Source: Thermodesulfovibrionales bacterium
Lineage (GTDB): Bacteria; Nitrospirota; Thermodesulfovibrionia; Thermodesulfovibrionales; Dissulfurispiraceae
DNA length: 40,840 nt
Direction: 5' to 3'
Assembly: GCA_020062545.1 (NCBI GenBank)
Contig: JAGUWD010000041.1
Span: forward strand, 1-40,840
Part shown: one piece after another, positions 22,640 through 29,983 of the stretch
How positions within the stretch are numbered: position 1 is the stretch's first letter
Layout: every line of letters starts with the position of its first letter
The notes under the pieces: generated by a model
Database searches by the model: none
Seen by the model: the letters and a program-made list of their open reading frames with translations, nothing else
Told to the model about the DNA's origin: nothing
Program-made: the position numbers and the translations under genes

Positions 22640-25143
22640 GCATTGTAACACTGATAGCCTTTTTATTCACACCTCATATAAATATTCTTATGCCTTTACA
22701 GATTTTTGAACCGTCTTCAGCCTATGCCGGAATAGTCGAAAACATAGAAAACACCTGTCCTTCAGATCCTACACAGAACGGCAAATGCGCTTTAATCGAA
22801 ACAAAGGTTGATAATCCCTTCTGCAAAGACATAAATGGACAACAGATATGCAAAGACTGGTGGAGAAAGGATTTTAAATACAAATGTTCAGGCGCTTTCG
22901 ACCCCGATACAATCCTTGCCAAAGTAGGCAATCAATACTGCGACTATAAAAATGAATGCACAGAATGGATTGATGTCGAAAAGCACGGAGGAGAGACATC
23001 CTGCCGTATTTATGTGGATACAAACCGCCCTGGATGTAATTCCAATTCGTTCGGTTATAACTGCATAGTCAATGACTGTGGGGACCTTTTTCAGAGATGT
23101 TCTTTAAAACAGTATGTGAAATATTCGGACATACATGATAGGGCAAATATGACTGTAGATATTAATTGCGATCCTTCTTCTGGAAACTGCTCCAGCCAAA
23201 TGCTTGACAGCCAAAAGTCAGGCATAAAGTTAGGTTTATATACTTTTAGCTGTCCATCGGATGTTAGAAAGGTATGTAAAACCTATTCTGGTAAAGTTCA
23301 GTGTCCTGACGGTAGAACTCAAGTCTGCAATAAGGTCAAAACCTGCAAACAGCAGAAAACAGTAAATTCTAAGGCGTACGAACTCAAATCATGTACAGCA
23401 AACAGGAATATGCAGTCATACTCCGAGAAAAAAGTGTGCAACCCTTATGGCTGTCAGAGCAGCACACAGGCGCAGGCATACAAGGCAAACAATCTTTGCA
23501 TAAAGACAGGCGAGACAAATCTGTGTAAAGCAGAAAACGGATGTTCGGATTCAGGCAGTTATGGGTTAGGCGGATTTGTCAGAAACGGCGGGACATTCAA
23601 CTGGCTTGGCGGATGGAATGCCTGTGACTGGGGGTATGCAGAGGTAAGAGGGCAGGGGAATAATACAATCAATGTTCATGCCTTCGCAACAGGTTGCAGC
23701 GGTCAATGCGGAGACCTCAGCGTAAATATCCCCATAGATACTGCACCAGGGACAGTCATAGGCTATGTATATCCACACTGGGAGGGTAGTTGTGTAACAC
23801 TATCTGTCACATATGACGGCTATGATTGCTCAGGTGGTGGCTGTATATATCACATAGGCTTTCATGGCATGGGAGCGCAAGGAGTAAACATTCCTATTGT
23901 GAATGTTGCCGAAAACTTCAACTGCTATCAGGACAGCTATCAGGACTGCTCTTTCGGAGAAGGACTTCAGTGTAATCGTCTTTCCTCTCTGGACATTAAC
24001 AATCTTGAATGCGTGGAATATGATCTTGATGTCGACAATGCAGCCAAAAATCAGTGTAAGAGATACATTGTCAACTACGATTGTCCTAAAGACAAGCAGA
24101 TAACCGAATGTGCGGAGTATGATGAGGTTTTAAGATGTAATGATGGTATCTATCCCATCAGGGATGTAAGGACTGACAGCTACGACTTTTCAGCCGATTT
24201 CTCAAAGGCAATGGCATTAGCACAGGCAACAAATGAGCTCAAGCATGTGTGGAGCGGTGAGCCTTATAGGTGCGAGAGCGGGACATGGTGGATGTTTGAT
24301 AGTATGAGTTTGGGGGATTATTTCACCAGCAAACTTATGTCATTTGCTTTTCAGCAACTTGGAGCGGAAATCATGTCGAAGGTAGGCAATCTGATAGGTG
24401 GTAGCGGAGGGTGTGCCGAAAGTCTAATAAACGCATCTACCGCTGCTGTTAGAAACACTTATGGATCGCTTGATTCATCAAATATACGGTATAGTGGAAG
24501 TTATACCCCGAGCACAGGAGAGTTAAAGATTATGTCTTCAGAAACTCAAGGCGTATGGGATACAAGGGCAACACTAAATACTGGTAGTGCAAATTCTTGT
24601 TTTGCTGCTGCAGGGATGAGCATAGGAAATACTGTTGGACTGACACCGGAGCAGTCTTCGAAAATAATTGCATTTATGGGGAATCCTATTGTGCAATTTG
24701 CTGCAGGATTTGTTATTGATATGGTTACTTCTATCAAAAACTGCTCCACCTGCACCGATGAGAAGTGTGCTACAAAATATAACCAGTATAAGGAATACTC
24801 TCTTATCTCTAATCGTCTTTGCCATCAAGTTGGCAATAAATGTACTTCAAAGCTTAGCCTTGGTTTTACTAAAATCTGCCTTCGGACCGGCTATAAGCAC
24901 TGCTGCTATAACTCTAAATTTGCCCGTATTCTTGTAGAGCAGGCATATGCTCAACTCGGGTATCCATGGGGAGATTATGATAACCCTCAATGCACCAATC
25001 TAACCTTCGATGATTTAAAGAGACTTGATTTCTCAAAAATGGACTTCTCGGAGTTCATCGAGGAAGTAACAGCCAAAATGAAGGGGAAGGTAGATGAGAA
25101 TGCCTTAAAACAGAGGATGCAGGATAGGATTGCAGTACCTTGA
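22624..25143 (+). CDS. traN: TraN, mating-pair stabilisation outer-membrane protein
   Basis: The product is 839 aa (F TraN 602), signal peptide about 1-34. Many cysteines throughout; the C-terminus has the diagnostic KHCCYNSKFARILVEQAYAQ, LGYPWGD, then a Asp/Phe-rich segment (LDFSKMDFSEF). TraN is the donor outer-membrane receptor that stabilises mating pairs and dictates recipient preference. The extra length is mostly in the middle, including a Gly-rich segment (about 315-415) that may be a species-specific recipient-binding tip. It ends the first tra block, 18 bp before an opposing gene. Confidence 0.85.
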   Translation: MHRTISIVTLIAFLFTPHINILMPLQIFEPSSAYAGIVENIENTCPSDPTQNGKCALIETKVDNPFCKDINGQQICKDWWRKDFKYKCSGAFDPDTILAKVGNQYCDYKNECTEWIDVEKHGGETSCRIYVDTNRPGCNSNSFGYNCIVNDCGDLFQRCSLKQYVKYSDIHDRANMTVDINCDPSSGNCSSQMLDSQKSGIKLGLYTFSCPSDVRKVCKTYSGKVQCPDGRTQVCNKVKTCKQQKTVNSKAYELKSCTANRNMQSYSEKKVCNPYGCQSSTQAQAYKANNLCIKTGETNLCKAENGCSDSGSYGLGGFVRNGGTFNWLGGWNACDWGYAEVRGQGNNTINVHAFATGCSGQCGDLSVNIPIDTAPGTVIGYVYPHWEGSCVTLSVTYDGYDCSGGGCIYHIGFHGMGAQGVNIPIVNVAENFNCYQDSYQDCSFGEGLQCNRLSSLDINNLECVEYDLDVDNAAKNQCKRYIVNYDCPKDKQITECAEYDEVLRCNDGIYPIRDVRTDSYDFSADFSKAMALAQATNELKHVWSGEPYRCESGTWWMFDSMSLGDYFTSKLMSFAFQQLGAEIMSKVGNLIGGSGGCAESLINASTAAVRNTYGSLDSSNIRYSGSYTPSTGELKIMSSETQGVWDTRATLNTGSANSCFAAAGMSIGNTVGLTPEQSSKIIAFMGNPIVQFAAGFVIDMVTSIKNCSTCTDEKCATKYNQYKEYSLISNRLCHQVGNKCTSKLSLGFTKICLRTGYKHCCYNSKFARILVEQAYAQLGYPWGDYDNPQCTNLTFDDLKRLDFSKMDFSEFIEEVTAKMKGKVDENALKQRMQDRIAVP

Positions 25144-25161
25144 TAATAAAGAGAATATGCC

Positions 25162-25416
25162 TTATCTTGCCAATGCAGCAACTTTTGCCTCCAATGACGC
25201 GAGCCTTTCTCTTATTTGGATGGCTATATCTATCTTCTCGTCAAGCCTTTTTATTTCAGAAAGCATTTCAGTTCTAATCGAATCTACTTTCCCATCAAGC
25301 CTTGCAACCCCTGAATCGATTTTCTCATCGAGGCGTTTAATCTCAACTTGAATAGCTCTGAGTTCCGGAGCTACTATGTCTTGCAATGCCTGTTTTACTT
25401 CTTCATAGACTCCCAT
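25162..25416 (-). CDS. Small coiled-coil protein with RLDEKID repeats
   Basis: The product is 84 aa, no signal or membrane segment. It is almost wholly heptad-patterned, with RLDEKID repeated at about 29-35 and 57-63 and a related VARLDGKVDS between. Start ATG 25416 follows GGGAGGAG. It is the last gene of the minus-strand block. Coiled-coil proteins of this type occur at 28176, 34706 and 34983, also opposite to tra. Function unknown, possibly oligomerisation or structural. Confidence 0.6.
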   Translation of the reverse strand: MGVYEEVKQALQDIVAPELRAIQVEIKRLDEKIDSGVARLDGKVDSIRTEMLSEIKRLDEKIDIAIQIRERLASLEAKVAALAR

Positions 25417-25473
25417 ATTAATTGCTCCTCCCTTTCTTTTCTTAATTTTATGCCTTTTACTAAAATTTTACAA

Positions 25474-26355
25474 CTATTCTGTTTTTTTCTGATTTTCTGC
25501 TTTCTGTACCACACACTCAGGGATTTTGATTTCGCCTTGAGTGGGCTCACTGTTATCCATGATCTTACTTCCAACTCCACCTGCTATGGTAGCTGTTGCT
25601 TCAGTGGCGGCGCCTATGCCTACATTCGTTAAGGCGGTTGTTACTCCAGTGGTAGCAGGACCGATTACTACACCGGCTATCGGAGCAGCTAATGATACCG
25701 TTCCAAGCACTACACCAACAAACTTTTGTAAGAATGATGGGGATTCTGTTTTAGTTTCTAAAAATGATTCTATTTCGTTTGTTTGTATATCTTTTTTGTT
25801 TATAACTGATTTACAAGCAGTATGGCTATAACCTTTATTATTTGGATTAATATATGTCTTGTTGATAAAAGAGAACACACGGTCAAGTGGCATCTTTTTT
25901 ATGTGAATAGTCTTAAACTCTGAATTTTCATTCTGACATTTTGTAAGTGTTTCTGTTCCTTTTTGTGTGTCAGTGCATACCTTCTCTACTTTAACAATAT
26001 TGCATGTTGTGACATCGTTAATATTCTCACAAGAAAGTGTAGAATCAGTACCAACCGTGTAAGATATAAAAACTATTTTCTCACCTTTTGGTTTTGGAAA
26101 ATCACTTTTATCTATATTATATTGGCTTTCTACAGTCCTTATAACGAACCTTTCCTCATTGTTTTCCTTTTTTAAGTGTGAAATTCTTGTTATAAGCCCT
26201 TCTATTTTATTGTCAGGGCCTTTTTTATAAAACTGTTCTATCGCAACCTTATCCTTCATCTCTGGATTCGTAAACACCTCTGGCATTTCCGCCCCGCTAA
26301 TTGCAGGTAAAAAGATAAAAACAGCAGAAAGAACAACAGCTATAACTTTCCTCAT
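25474..26355 (-). CDS. Secreted protein of unknown function, Gly/Ala-rich C-terminus
   Basis: The product is 293 aa from ATG 26355, chosen because AAGGAGGG precedes it and it begins a signal peptide (MRKVIAVVLSAVFIFLPAIS). A charged, beta-like central region follows with four cysteines (about 110-145), then a hydrophobic glycine/alanine-rich segment (about 205-265) such as VGVVLGTVSLAAPIAGVVIG, which could span or insert in a membrane. It lies just after a ribbon-helix-helix gene in the minus operon. I recognise no family; entry or surface exclusion is one possible role. Confidence 0.55.
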   Translation of the reverse strand: MRKVIAVVLSAVFIFLPAISGAEMPEVFTNPEMKDKVAIEQFYKKGPDNKIEGLITRISHLKKENNEERFVIRTVESQYNIDKSDFPKPKGEKIVFISYTVGTDSTLSCENINDVTTCNIVKVEKVCTDTQKGTETLTKCQNENSEFKTIHIKKMPLDRVFSFINKTYINPNNKGYSHTACKSVINKKDIQTNEIESFLETKTESPSFLQKFVGVVLGTVSLAAPIAGVVIGPATTGVTTALTNVGIGAATEATATIAGGVGSKIMDNSEPTQGEIKIPECVVQKAENQKKTE

Positions 26356-26356
26356 T

Positions 26357-26518
26357 TTATTTCCCTCCTTTTTTACAATCATAATCCTTTATAAGCCTTG
26401 CTATGGCCTCTCTTATCAAATCCGTCATGTTTCTACCCTGCTTGTCGGCAATAGCTTGTAAGGCGTCCTTCTGATCTTTGGGTACAAATAAATCAAGTCT
26501 GACTTTTTTCTGTTCCAT
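26357..26518 (-). CDS. Ribbon-helix-helix protein (CopG/Arc-like), 53 aa
   Basis: The encoded 53 aa are MEQKKVRLDLFVPKDQKDAL, then a helix-helix part, ending in a basic tail KKGGK. The alternating hydrophobic N-terminal strand (VRLDLFVP) and two helices with NMTDLIREAI give a textbook ribbon-helix-helix fold. It overlaps the 3' end of 26493-27032 by 26 bp and ends one base before the start of the next gene, so it is embedded in the operon and likely regulates it. Possible antitoxin or autoregulator. Confidence 0.7.
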   Translation of the reverse strand: MEQKKVRLDLFVPKDQKDALQAIADKQGRNMTDLIREAIARLIKDYDCKKGGK

Positions 26519-27032
26519 AGTTATTTCTCTCTAAATATTCTTTACATGCATAGGCAATAAGTGCAATTCCACTTACCCCTGATATTAAAAATATAGCTCC
26601 GAAGATTATTTTATAAGCATTCCACTGTATAGGGCCGCCTAAAAGAGTAAATATCTCTTTCATTTGAGGTAGTAATGTATAAAGTACTACACCGAATGCT
26701 GCATTTACAGCTATGTTTTTCATGGGTGTCATTATGGTAAATGATAACGATAACAGAAGTAAGGTAATCCCAATGATTACATATAGCCGCTCTTCAGATG
26801 TCCCATAGCGAAGAGTTTTATAGACATAAAAACCACCTTTTAATACGGCAGTAACAAAAACACCAATAATGGCGATTGTCAAGGCTTGAACTGCAAGTAT
26901 CCCAATAAACATTGCTATTTCATAGAAACGCCCCTGGCCGCCTGTAAGCAAAACTATCACAGCACAAAACACCATAATTGATAAAACTACCGAGAAAAAG
27001 TTTATAAATGCAGATTTAATTTTTTCTTTCAT
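26493..27032 (-). CDS. Polytopic membrane protein, unknown
   Basis: The product is 179 aa with about four to five hydrophobic helices (about 10-29, 36-62, 83-103, 108-127, 140-162) and short loops; no known family motif. Ribosome site TTGGAG is present. It follows 27044-27514 by 11 bp. A membrane partner of the adjacent exported proteins is plausible, e.g. immunity or exclusion. Confidence 0.6.
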   Translation of the reverse strand: MKEKIKSAFINFFSVVLSIMVFCAVIVLLTGGQGRFYEIAMFIGILAVQALTIAIIGVFVTAVLKGGFYVYKTLRYGTSEERLYVIIGITLLLLSLSFTIMTPMKNIAVNAAFGVVLYTLLPQMKEIFTLLGGPIQWNAYKIIFGAIFLISGVSGIALIAYACKEYLERNNYGTEKSQT

Positions 27033-27043
27033 ATAACTCCAAT

Positions 27044-27514
27044 CTAATTTGTTTTCAAAGGTGTTACTTCATCCGGCCTGACCTGCAATATGGCATTTGT
27101 CCCATACGGCTTAATAAATAAATAATCGCCGTATGATAACAGACCATCCTTTACTCTTTTTCTCTCTACTATTTCCGCTTCTTTGCCTCGGAATTTAATT
27201 TTCCCGGTGGCAATATTTTGCTCTAAGGCGAGTTTGTATTTATATTTTGCTTGGAGTAGTGTCTTGCCTTCCTCAGTGTTATAAAAAATCATATCATCAT
27301 ACATTCCAACCATCATAGCAATAGGCATTGCCACTGCTACATCAAATGCTCTATTTGCAAAATCCCAAAATCCTATTTTGTTGTTTTTATATAAAGAGAT
27401 GTGTGGCTTCATAAGGACATAGTAATCGTCTGCAAAAATATAGATACCAACAAGAACTAATGTTATTATAGTTATTATAGCTATTATGGCTCTTGTATTC
27501 GTATAATCTTTCAT
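27044..27514 (-). CDS. Single-pass membrane protein, unknown
   Basis: The product is 156 aa with an N-terminal hydrophobic helix (about 10-27), another weak hydrophobic stretch at 57-71 (VAVAMPIAMMVGMYD), then a soluble charged domain rich in beta strands. AGGGG lies before ATG 27514. No family recognised. It sits between the mini-TraB gene and the polytopic protein in the minus block. Confidence 0.6.
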   Translation of the reverse strand: MKDYTNTRAIIAIITIITLVLVGIYIFADDYYVLMKPHISLYKNNKIGFWDFANRAFDVAVAMPIAMMVGMYDDMIFYNTEEGKTLLQAKYKYKLALEQNIATGKIKFRGKEAEIVERKRVKDGLLSYGDYLFIKPYGTNAILQVRPDEVTPLKTN

Positions 27515-27525
27515 GTTTTAGCCCC

Positions 27526-27930
27526 TTACTTATTCATTTTCTCTATTACTATAGTAACATTCTTTCCTGCAGGAAGCGTCCCATCTTTAAGTATAAAAAA
27601 CATACCATTTTCTGGTAATACTTTGCCGGTGATTGTAAATTCATTAAGCAAACCGTTTTCAGTAAGGCATGTCATTTTCATAGGGGAAAGAACAACACCC
27701 AACTCATATTTCTTAGGTCGTATCAATGAAGCAGATGCAAGTACAATACACCCTTTCTCTGAAATTGGCTGAGTTACTGAAATTATTACAGGCACTTTTT
27801 CAGAATGCATTTGTGGCGGCAGAAAAGCTGTGATCATTACCCCTTTGAGTTCTTTTGGAGTATCACCAAGAGATGGGCTTACTACTACAAAACAAATAAG
27901 AATAATTATAAAAGGCAATAGTTTTTTCAT
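27526..27930 (-). CDS. Exported protein resembling the periplasmic domain of TraB
   Basis: The product is 134 aa, with a signal peptide (about 1-22, VVVSPSLG-DT). The mature part has features of the VirB10/TraB C-terminal domain: GVMITAFLPPQ, then EKGCIVLASASL and MKMTCLTENG, echoing KGCMVLSS and MNCRDKNG in the plasmid's own TraB, and ends in LPAGKNVTIVIE similar to TraB's MPGRKVTVLFE. It lacks the cytoplasmic, membrane, linker and outer-membrane antenna parts. So it looks like a stand-alone periplasmic TraB domain. Start ATG 27930 follows AGGAGG. It is the first gene of the minus operon. Confidence 0.6.
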   Translation of the reverse strand: MKKLLPFIIILICFVVVSPSLGDTPKELKGVMITAFLPPQMHSEKVPVIISVTQPISEKGCIVLASASLIRPKKYELGVVLSPMKMTCLTENGLLNEFTITGKVLPENGMFFILKDGTLPAGKNVTIVIEKMNK

Positions 27931-28033
27931 TACTTTTAAACCTCCTGTAAGTCTACCTTAAGGATACCCTCGCCAAAGGCGTTGGGGTTCTTTCTTTGAT
28001 TTTATAGCCTGCACTCTTATCTCCCATAATTCT

Positions 28034-28062
28034 TTTATACGTTATTTTACTGTATTTGTCAA
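28034..28062 (-). promoter_or_regulatory. Sigma-70-type promoter for the minus-strand block
   Basis: On the minus strand TTGACA (28057-28062), a 17-bp spacer and TATAAA (28034-28039) match the consensus closely. Transcription would start near 28027 and run leftward to the mini-TraB gene, leaving a leader of about 97 nt. The leader contains a hairpin at 27971-27981 (CGCC-AAA-GGCG). The gap 27931-28175 holds no other gene. Confidence 0.7.
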
Positions 28063-28175
28063 GAGGAAAATTTTGTTGCAAAATCTTCATTACAACAGAA
28101 AAGTTGCCCTTTTGAATCTACTGGTGACTATATATAGGAGAGACAGACAGAAACTCGGATGTTTTTGCTCAGGAA

Positions 28176-28445
28176 TTATAATATCTTAACCAGTGCTGCT
28201 ATGACTGCAGCCTGGGCTACCAGCATTCCCGCTACCCATTTTATTGTGCTGTTTTTTGCCTTTTCTATTGACAACTGCAATTCCGTTTTTGTTTTTGCCA
28301 AAGATTCTTCGAGATCTTTTTTTGTAACCAATTGCTCATCAACAACCTCTCTGAAAACCTCGGCAATTTCTTTCGCTGCTTGCTCGTTGAGATCTGCGTT
28401 TTTAAGTCTTTCGTAAATCTTTAGGGTGTCTACAATAGCTGTCAT
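28176..28445 (-). CDS. Small coiled-coil protein with C-terminal membrane helix (DUF1640-like)
   Basis: The product is 89 aa. A charged coiled coil (about 25-65, with VTKKDLEESLAKTKTELQLS) is followed by a single C-terminal membrane segment (VAGMLVAQAAVIAALVKIL), a layout seen in DUF1640/CCDC90-like small proteins. Start ATG 28445 follows AAGGAG. An overlapping plus-strand frame at 28159-28416 is its shadow. It lies upstream of, and separate from, the promoter at 28034, so has its own promoter, not recognised. Confidence 0.65.
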   Translation of the reverse strand: MTAIVDTLKIYERLKNADLNEQAAKEIAEVFREVVDEQLVTKKDLEESLAKTKTELQLSIEKAKNSTIKWVAGMLVAQAAVIAALVKIL

Positions 28446-28511
28446 TCTTTAACTTCTCCTTTTATTTATTTTTACCATAATCCCGGCACTTTAGCAAGGC
28501 AAAATTTCAGG

Positions 28512-28535
28512 GGCTACCTGCGAAAGTAATATATA
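28512..28535 (+). promoter_or_regulatory. GGCTACC box with TATATA
   Basis: GGCTACC (28512-28518), an 11-bp gap, then TATATA (28530-28535). The block CTACCTGCGAAAGTAATATA is nearly identical to the one at 28895 before traF and shares box geometry with 6510 and 7264. It drives the small gene at 28565. No -35 consensus hexamer is evident. Confidence 0.55.
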
Positions 28536-28564
28536 CAGAAAGCAGAGGAGAAGAAAAAACAGGA

Positions 28565-28819
28565 TTGAAAAGGAGGCCCTATGAAAATTTTAGTCTTCTT
28601 TTAAGCAGCACCGCTGGTGCTTATTTTGAGAGAGATGGCAAACAACAGTTAACCCCACAAGAGGAAGAGTGCTTAGAGCGATATGTAGCTTTTCTGACAG
28701 CTATGGAAACGCTTTCTCCAAATAATGCTGCCGCCTATGAGGCTATCATGTCCAGCGGCCGATACTCAGCTTGCGAAATAATGAATTTTATTGAAAAGCG
28801 AAGACAGAACCAAAAATAA
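28565..28819 (+). CDS. Small unknown protein before traF
   Basis: The product is 84 aa if TTG 28565 is used; the better ribosome site (AGGAGG, 28571-28576) instead points to ATG 28581 in another frame, which encodes only seven residues (MKILVFF) before a stop. So either a weak TTG start is real, or the seven-codon frame is a leader peptide and the longer gene starts further in. The protein is acidic and helical (LTPQEEECLERYVAFLTAME), family unknown. A strong terminator follows, so it is a separate transcript from traF. Confidence 0.5.
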   Translation: MKRRPYENFSLLLSSTAGAYFERDGKQQLTPQEEECLERYVAFLTAMETLSPNNAAAYEAIMSSGRYSACEIMNFIEKRRQNQK

Positions 28820-28850
28820 TCTGCTCTTATTTTCCTCAATTACCCCTTAA

Positions 28851-28886
28851 TCCCCCCTGACTTTTTCCTGTCAGGGGGGATTTTTT
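28851..28886 (+). terminator. Strong Rho-independent terminator
   Basis: TCCCCCCTGA (28851-28860) pairs perfectly with TCAGGGGGGA (28871-28880), extended by one C-G pair into the loop, followed by TTTTTT (28881-28886). It closes the small gene at 28565 and insulates it from the traF promoter immediately downstream. Confidence 0.93.
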
Positions 28887-28895
28887 GTCTTCATG

Positions 28896-28919
28896 GGTTA
28901 CCTGCCAAAGTAATATATA
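28896..28919 (+). promoter_or_regulatory. GGTTACC box with TATATA, promoter of traF-traH-traG
   Basis: GGTTACC (28896-28902), an 11-bp gap, then TATATA (28914-28919). It follows the terminator directly and precedes traF, whose GGAGG site is at 28941-28945. The AGTAATATATA unit is present twice in tandem (about 28909 and 28926), so a second -10 is available. This gives the second tra block its own promoter. Confidence 0.6.
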
Positions 28920-28952
28920 TACAGAAGTAATATATATATAGGAGGTACCCCT

Positions 28953-29969
28953 ATGTTCGGACAGGATATAGAGAAATATAAACAACAGGCAAAACAGACA
29001 TTGCACGAATGGGCTATACAGCCCAGACCGCCTTTAAAAATGCGTCTCTGTAAAGTTTTCAAGCAAATGTTGTTGATAATACTCGGAACTTTTATACTTA
29101 TTTTGATTTTATTTCTTGCAAAAGTAAAGGTAGCAAAGGCTGAGGCTATTCATGGAGACAAGCCTGTAAGGGGCTGGTTTTGGTATGAAGATCCGGTTGT
29201 AGAGGAGAAAAAAAAGCCGGAACAACCCAAAGAGCCTGAAAAACAGAAAGAACCTGAAAAAACTGTCAAAAAAGAGGAACCTAAAGAAAACATCAAGAAA
29301 GACTTCGATTTTCCTGTTATTGCCGATGCTCCGCCTGTTTTGCGGAAATTTCTCAAAGAGCCAACCGAGGAAAACGCTCAGGAATATCTTGCATGGCAAT
29401 ATCAGTATTTCCAGCATCTTAAAAAGATAGGCTATAACTTAAGAAATGCGTATCTAAGATACGGCGGTCAGTTATATCCTATCAGTGGGTATCCTGAAAG
29501 CGCTCTGGCATCTATATATTTTCTTAAAGATAGAGACAATCTTATTGCTAAGCATATCGCATCGGCAAGAGACAAAATAGGACTTATATACTTCTATTCT
29601 ACCGACTGCGCGACATGTCAGGGGCAAAAACCTTTGCTTTTAAATTTCTTGCAAAAGCACAGCTTATCAGTTAGAGGAGTAGCCATTAGTAGAGAAATGT
29701 CTATTAGTGGTGAAATAGATGCTTCTTTACCCTTTTTATCTGTAAATGATCCTGTTATGGTGCAGCGATTGGTTCAACGATACAATGTTACGACAATACC
29801 GACGATACTGGCTGTTATCGATGTTAACGGACAGCCCAAAATTCAGGCGTTAGGGGTAGGGCTTACGTCTGTGGATTTAATGGAGTCTCAGATTATTAAT
29901 TTCATGATACAGGAAGGGTTTATTAAAGAAAAAGACTTAAATCCTAATTTTTTGATAGAAGGAAATTGA
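28953..29969 (+). CDS. traF: TraF, thioredoxin-like protein with intact CxxC
   Basis: The product is 338 aa (F TraF 247). A cytoplasmic N-terminus (about 1-36), a membrane helix (about 37-58), then GWFWYEDP, the TraF hallmark, a Pro/Lys/Glu repeat linker (about 80-115), and a thioredoxin domain with STDCATCQG (Cys219, Cys222) and VTTIPTILAV (cis-Pro). F TraF has lost the catalytic cysteines; here they are present, so a redox function is possible alongside DsbC. TraF, TraH and TraG form the mating-pair stabilisation complex. Its stop overlaps the traH frame. Confidence 0.85.
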   Translation: MFGQDIEKYKQQAKQTLHEWAIQPRPPLKMRLCKVFKQMLLIILGTFILILILFLAKVKVAKAEAIHGDKPVRGWFWYEDPVVEEKKKPEQPKEPEKQKEPEKTVKKEEPKENIKKDFDFPVIADAPPVLRKFLKEPTEENAQEYLAWQYQYFQHLKKIGYNLRNAYLRYGGQLYPISGYPESALASIYFLKDRDNLIAKHIASARDKIGLIYFYSTDCATCQGQKPLLLNFLQKHSLSVRGVAISREMSISGEIDASLPFLSVNDPVMVQRLVQRYNVTTIPTILAVIDVNGQPKIQALGVGLTSVDLMESQIINFMIQEGFIKEKDLNPNFLIEGN

Positions 29970-29983
29970 AAAGGGTGGCACTT

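Noticed and set aside
25348-25831. Plus-strand ORFs opposite the exported protein
   Set aside because: No ribosome sites and low-complexity composition; shadows of the minus-strand gene.
28159-28416. Plus-strand protein of 85 aa
   Set aside because: It is the antisense of the DUF1640-like gene, which has a ribosome site and a coherent coiled-coil plus membrane helix.
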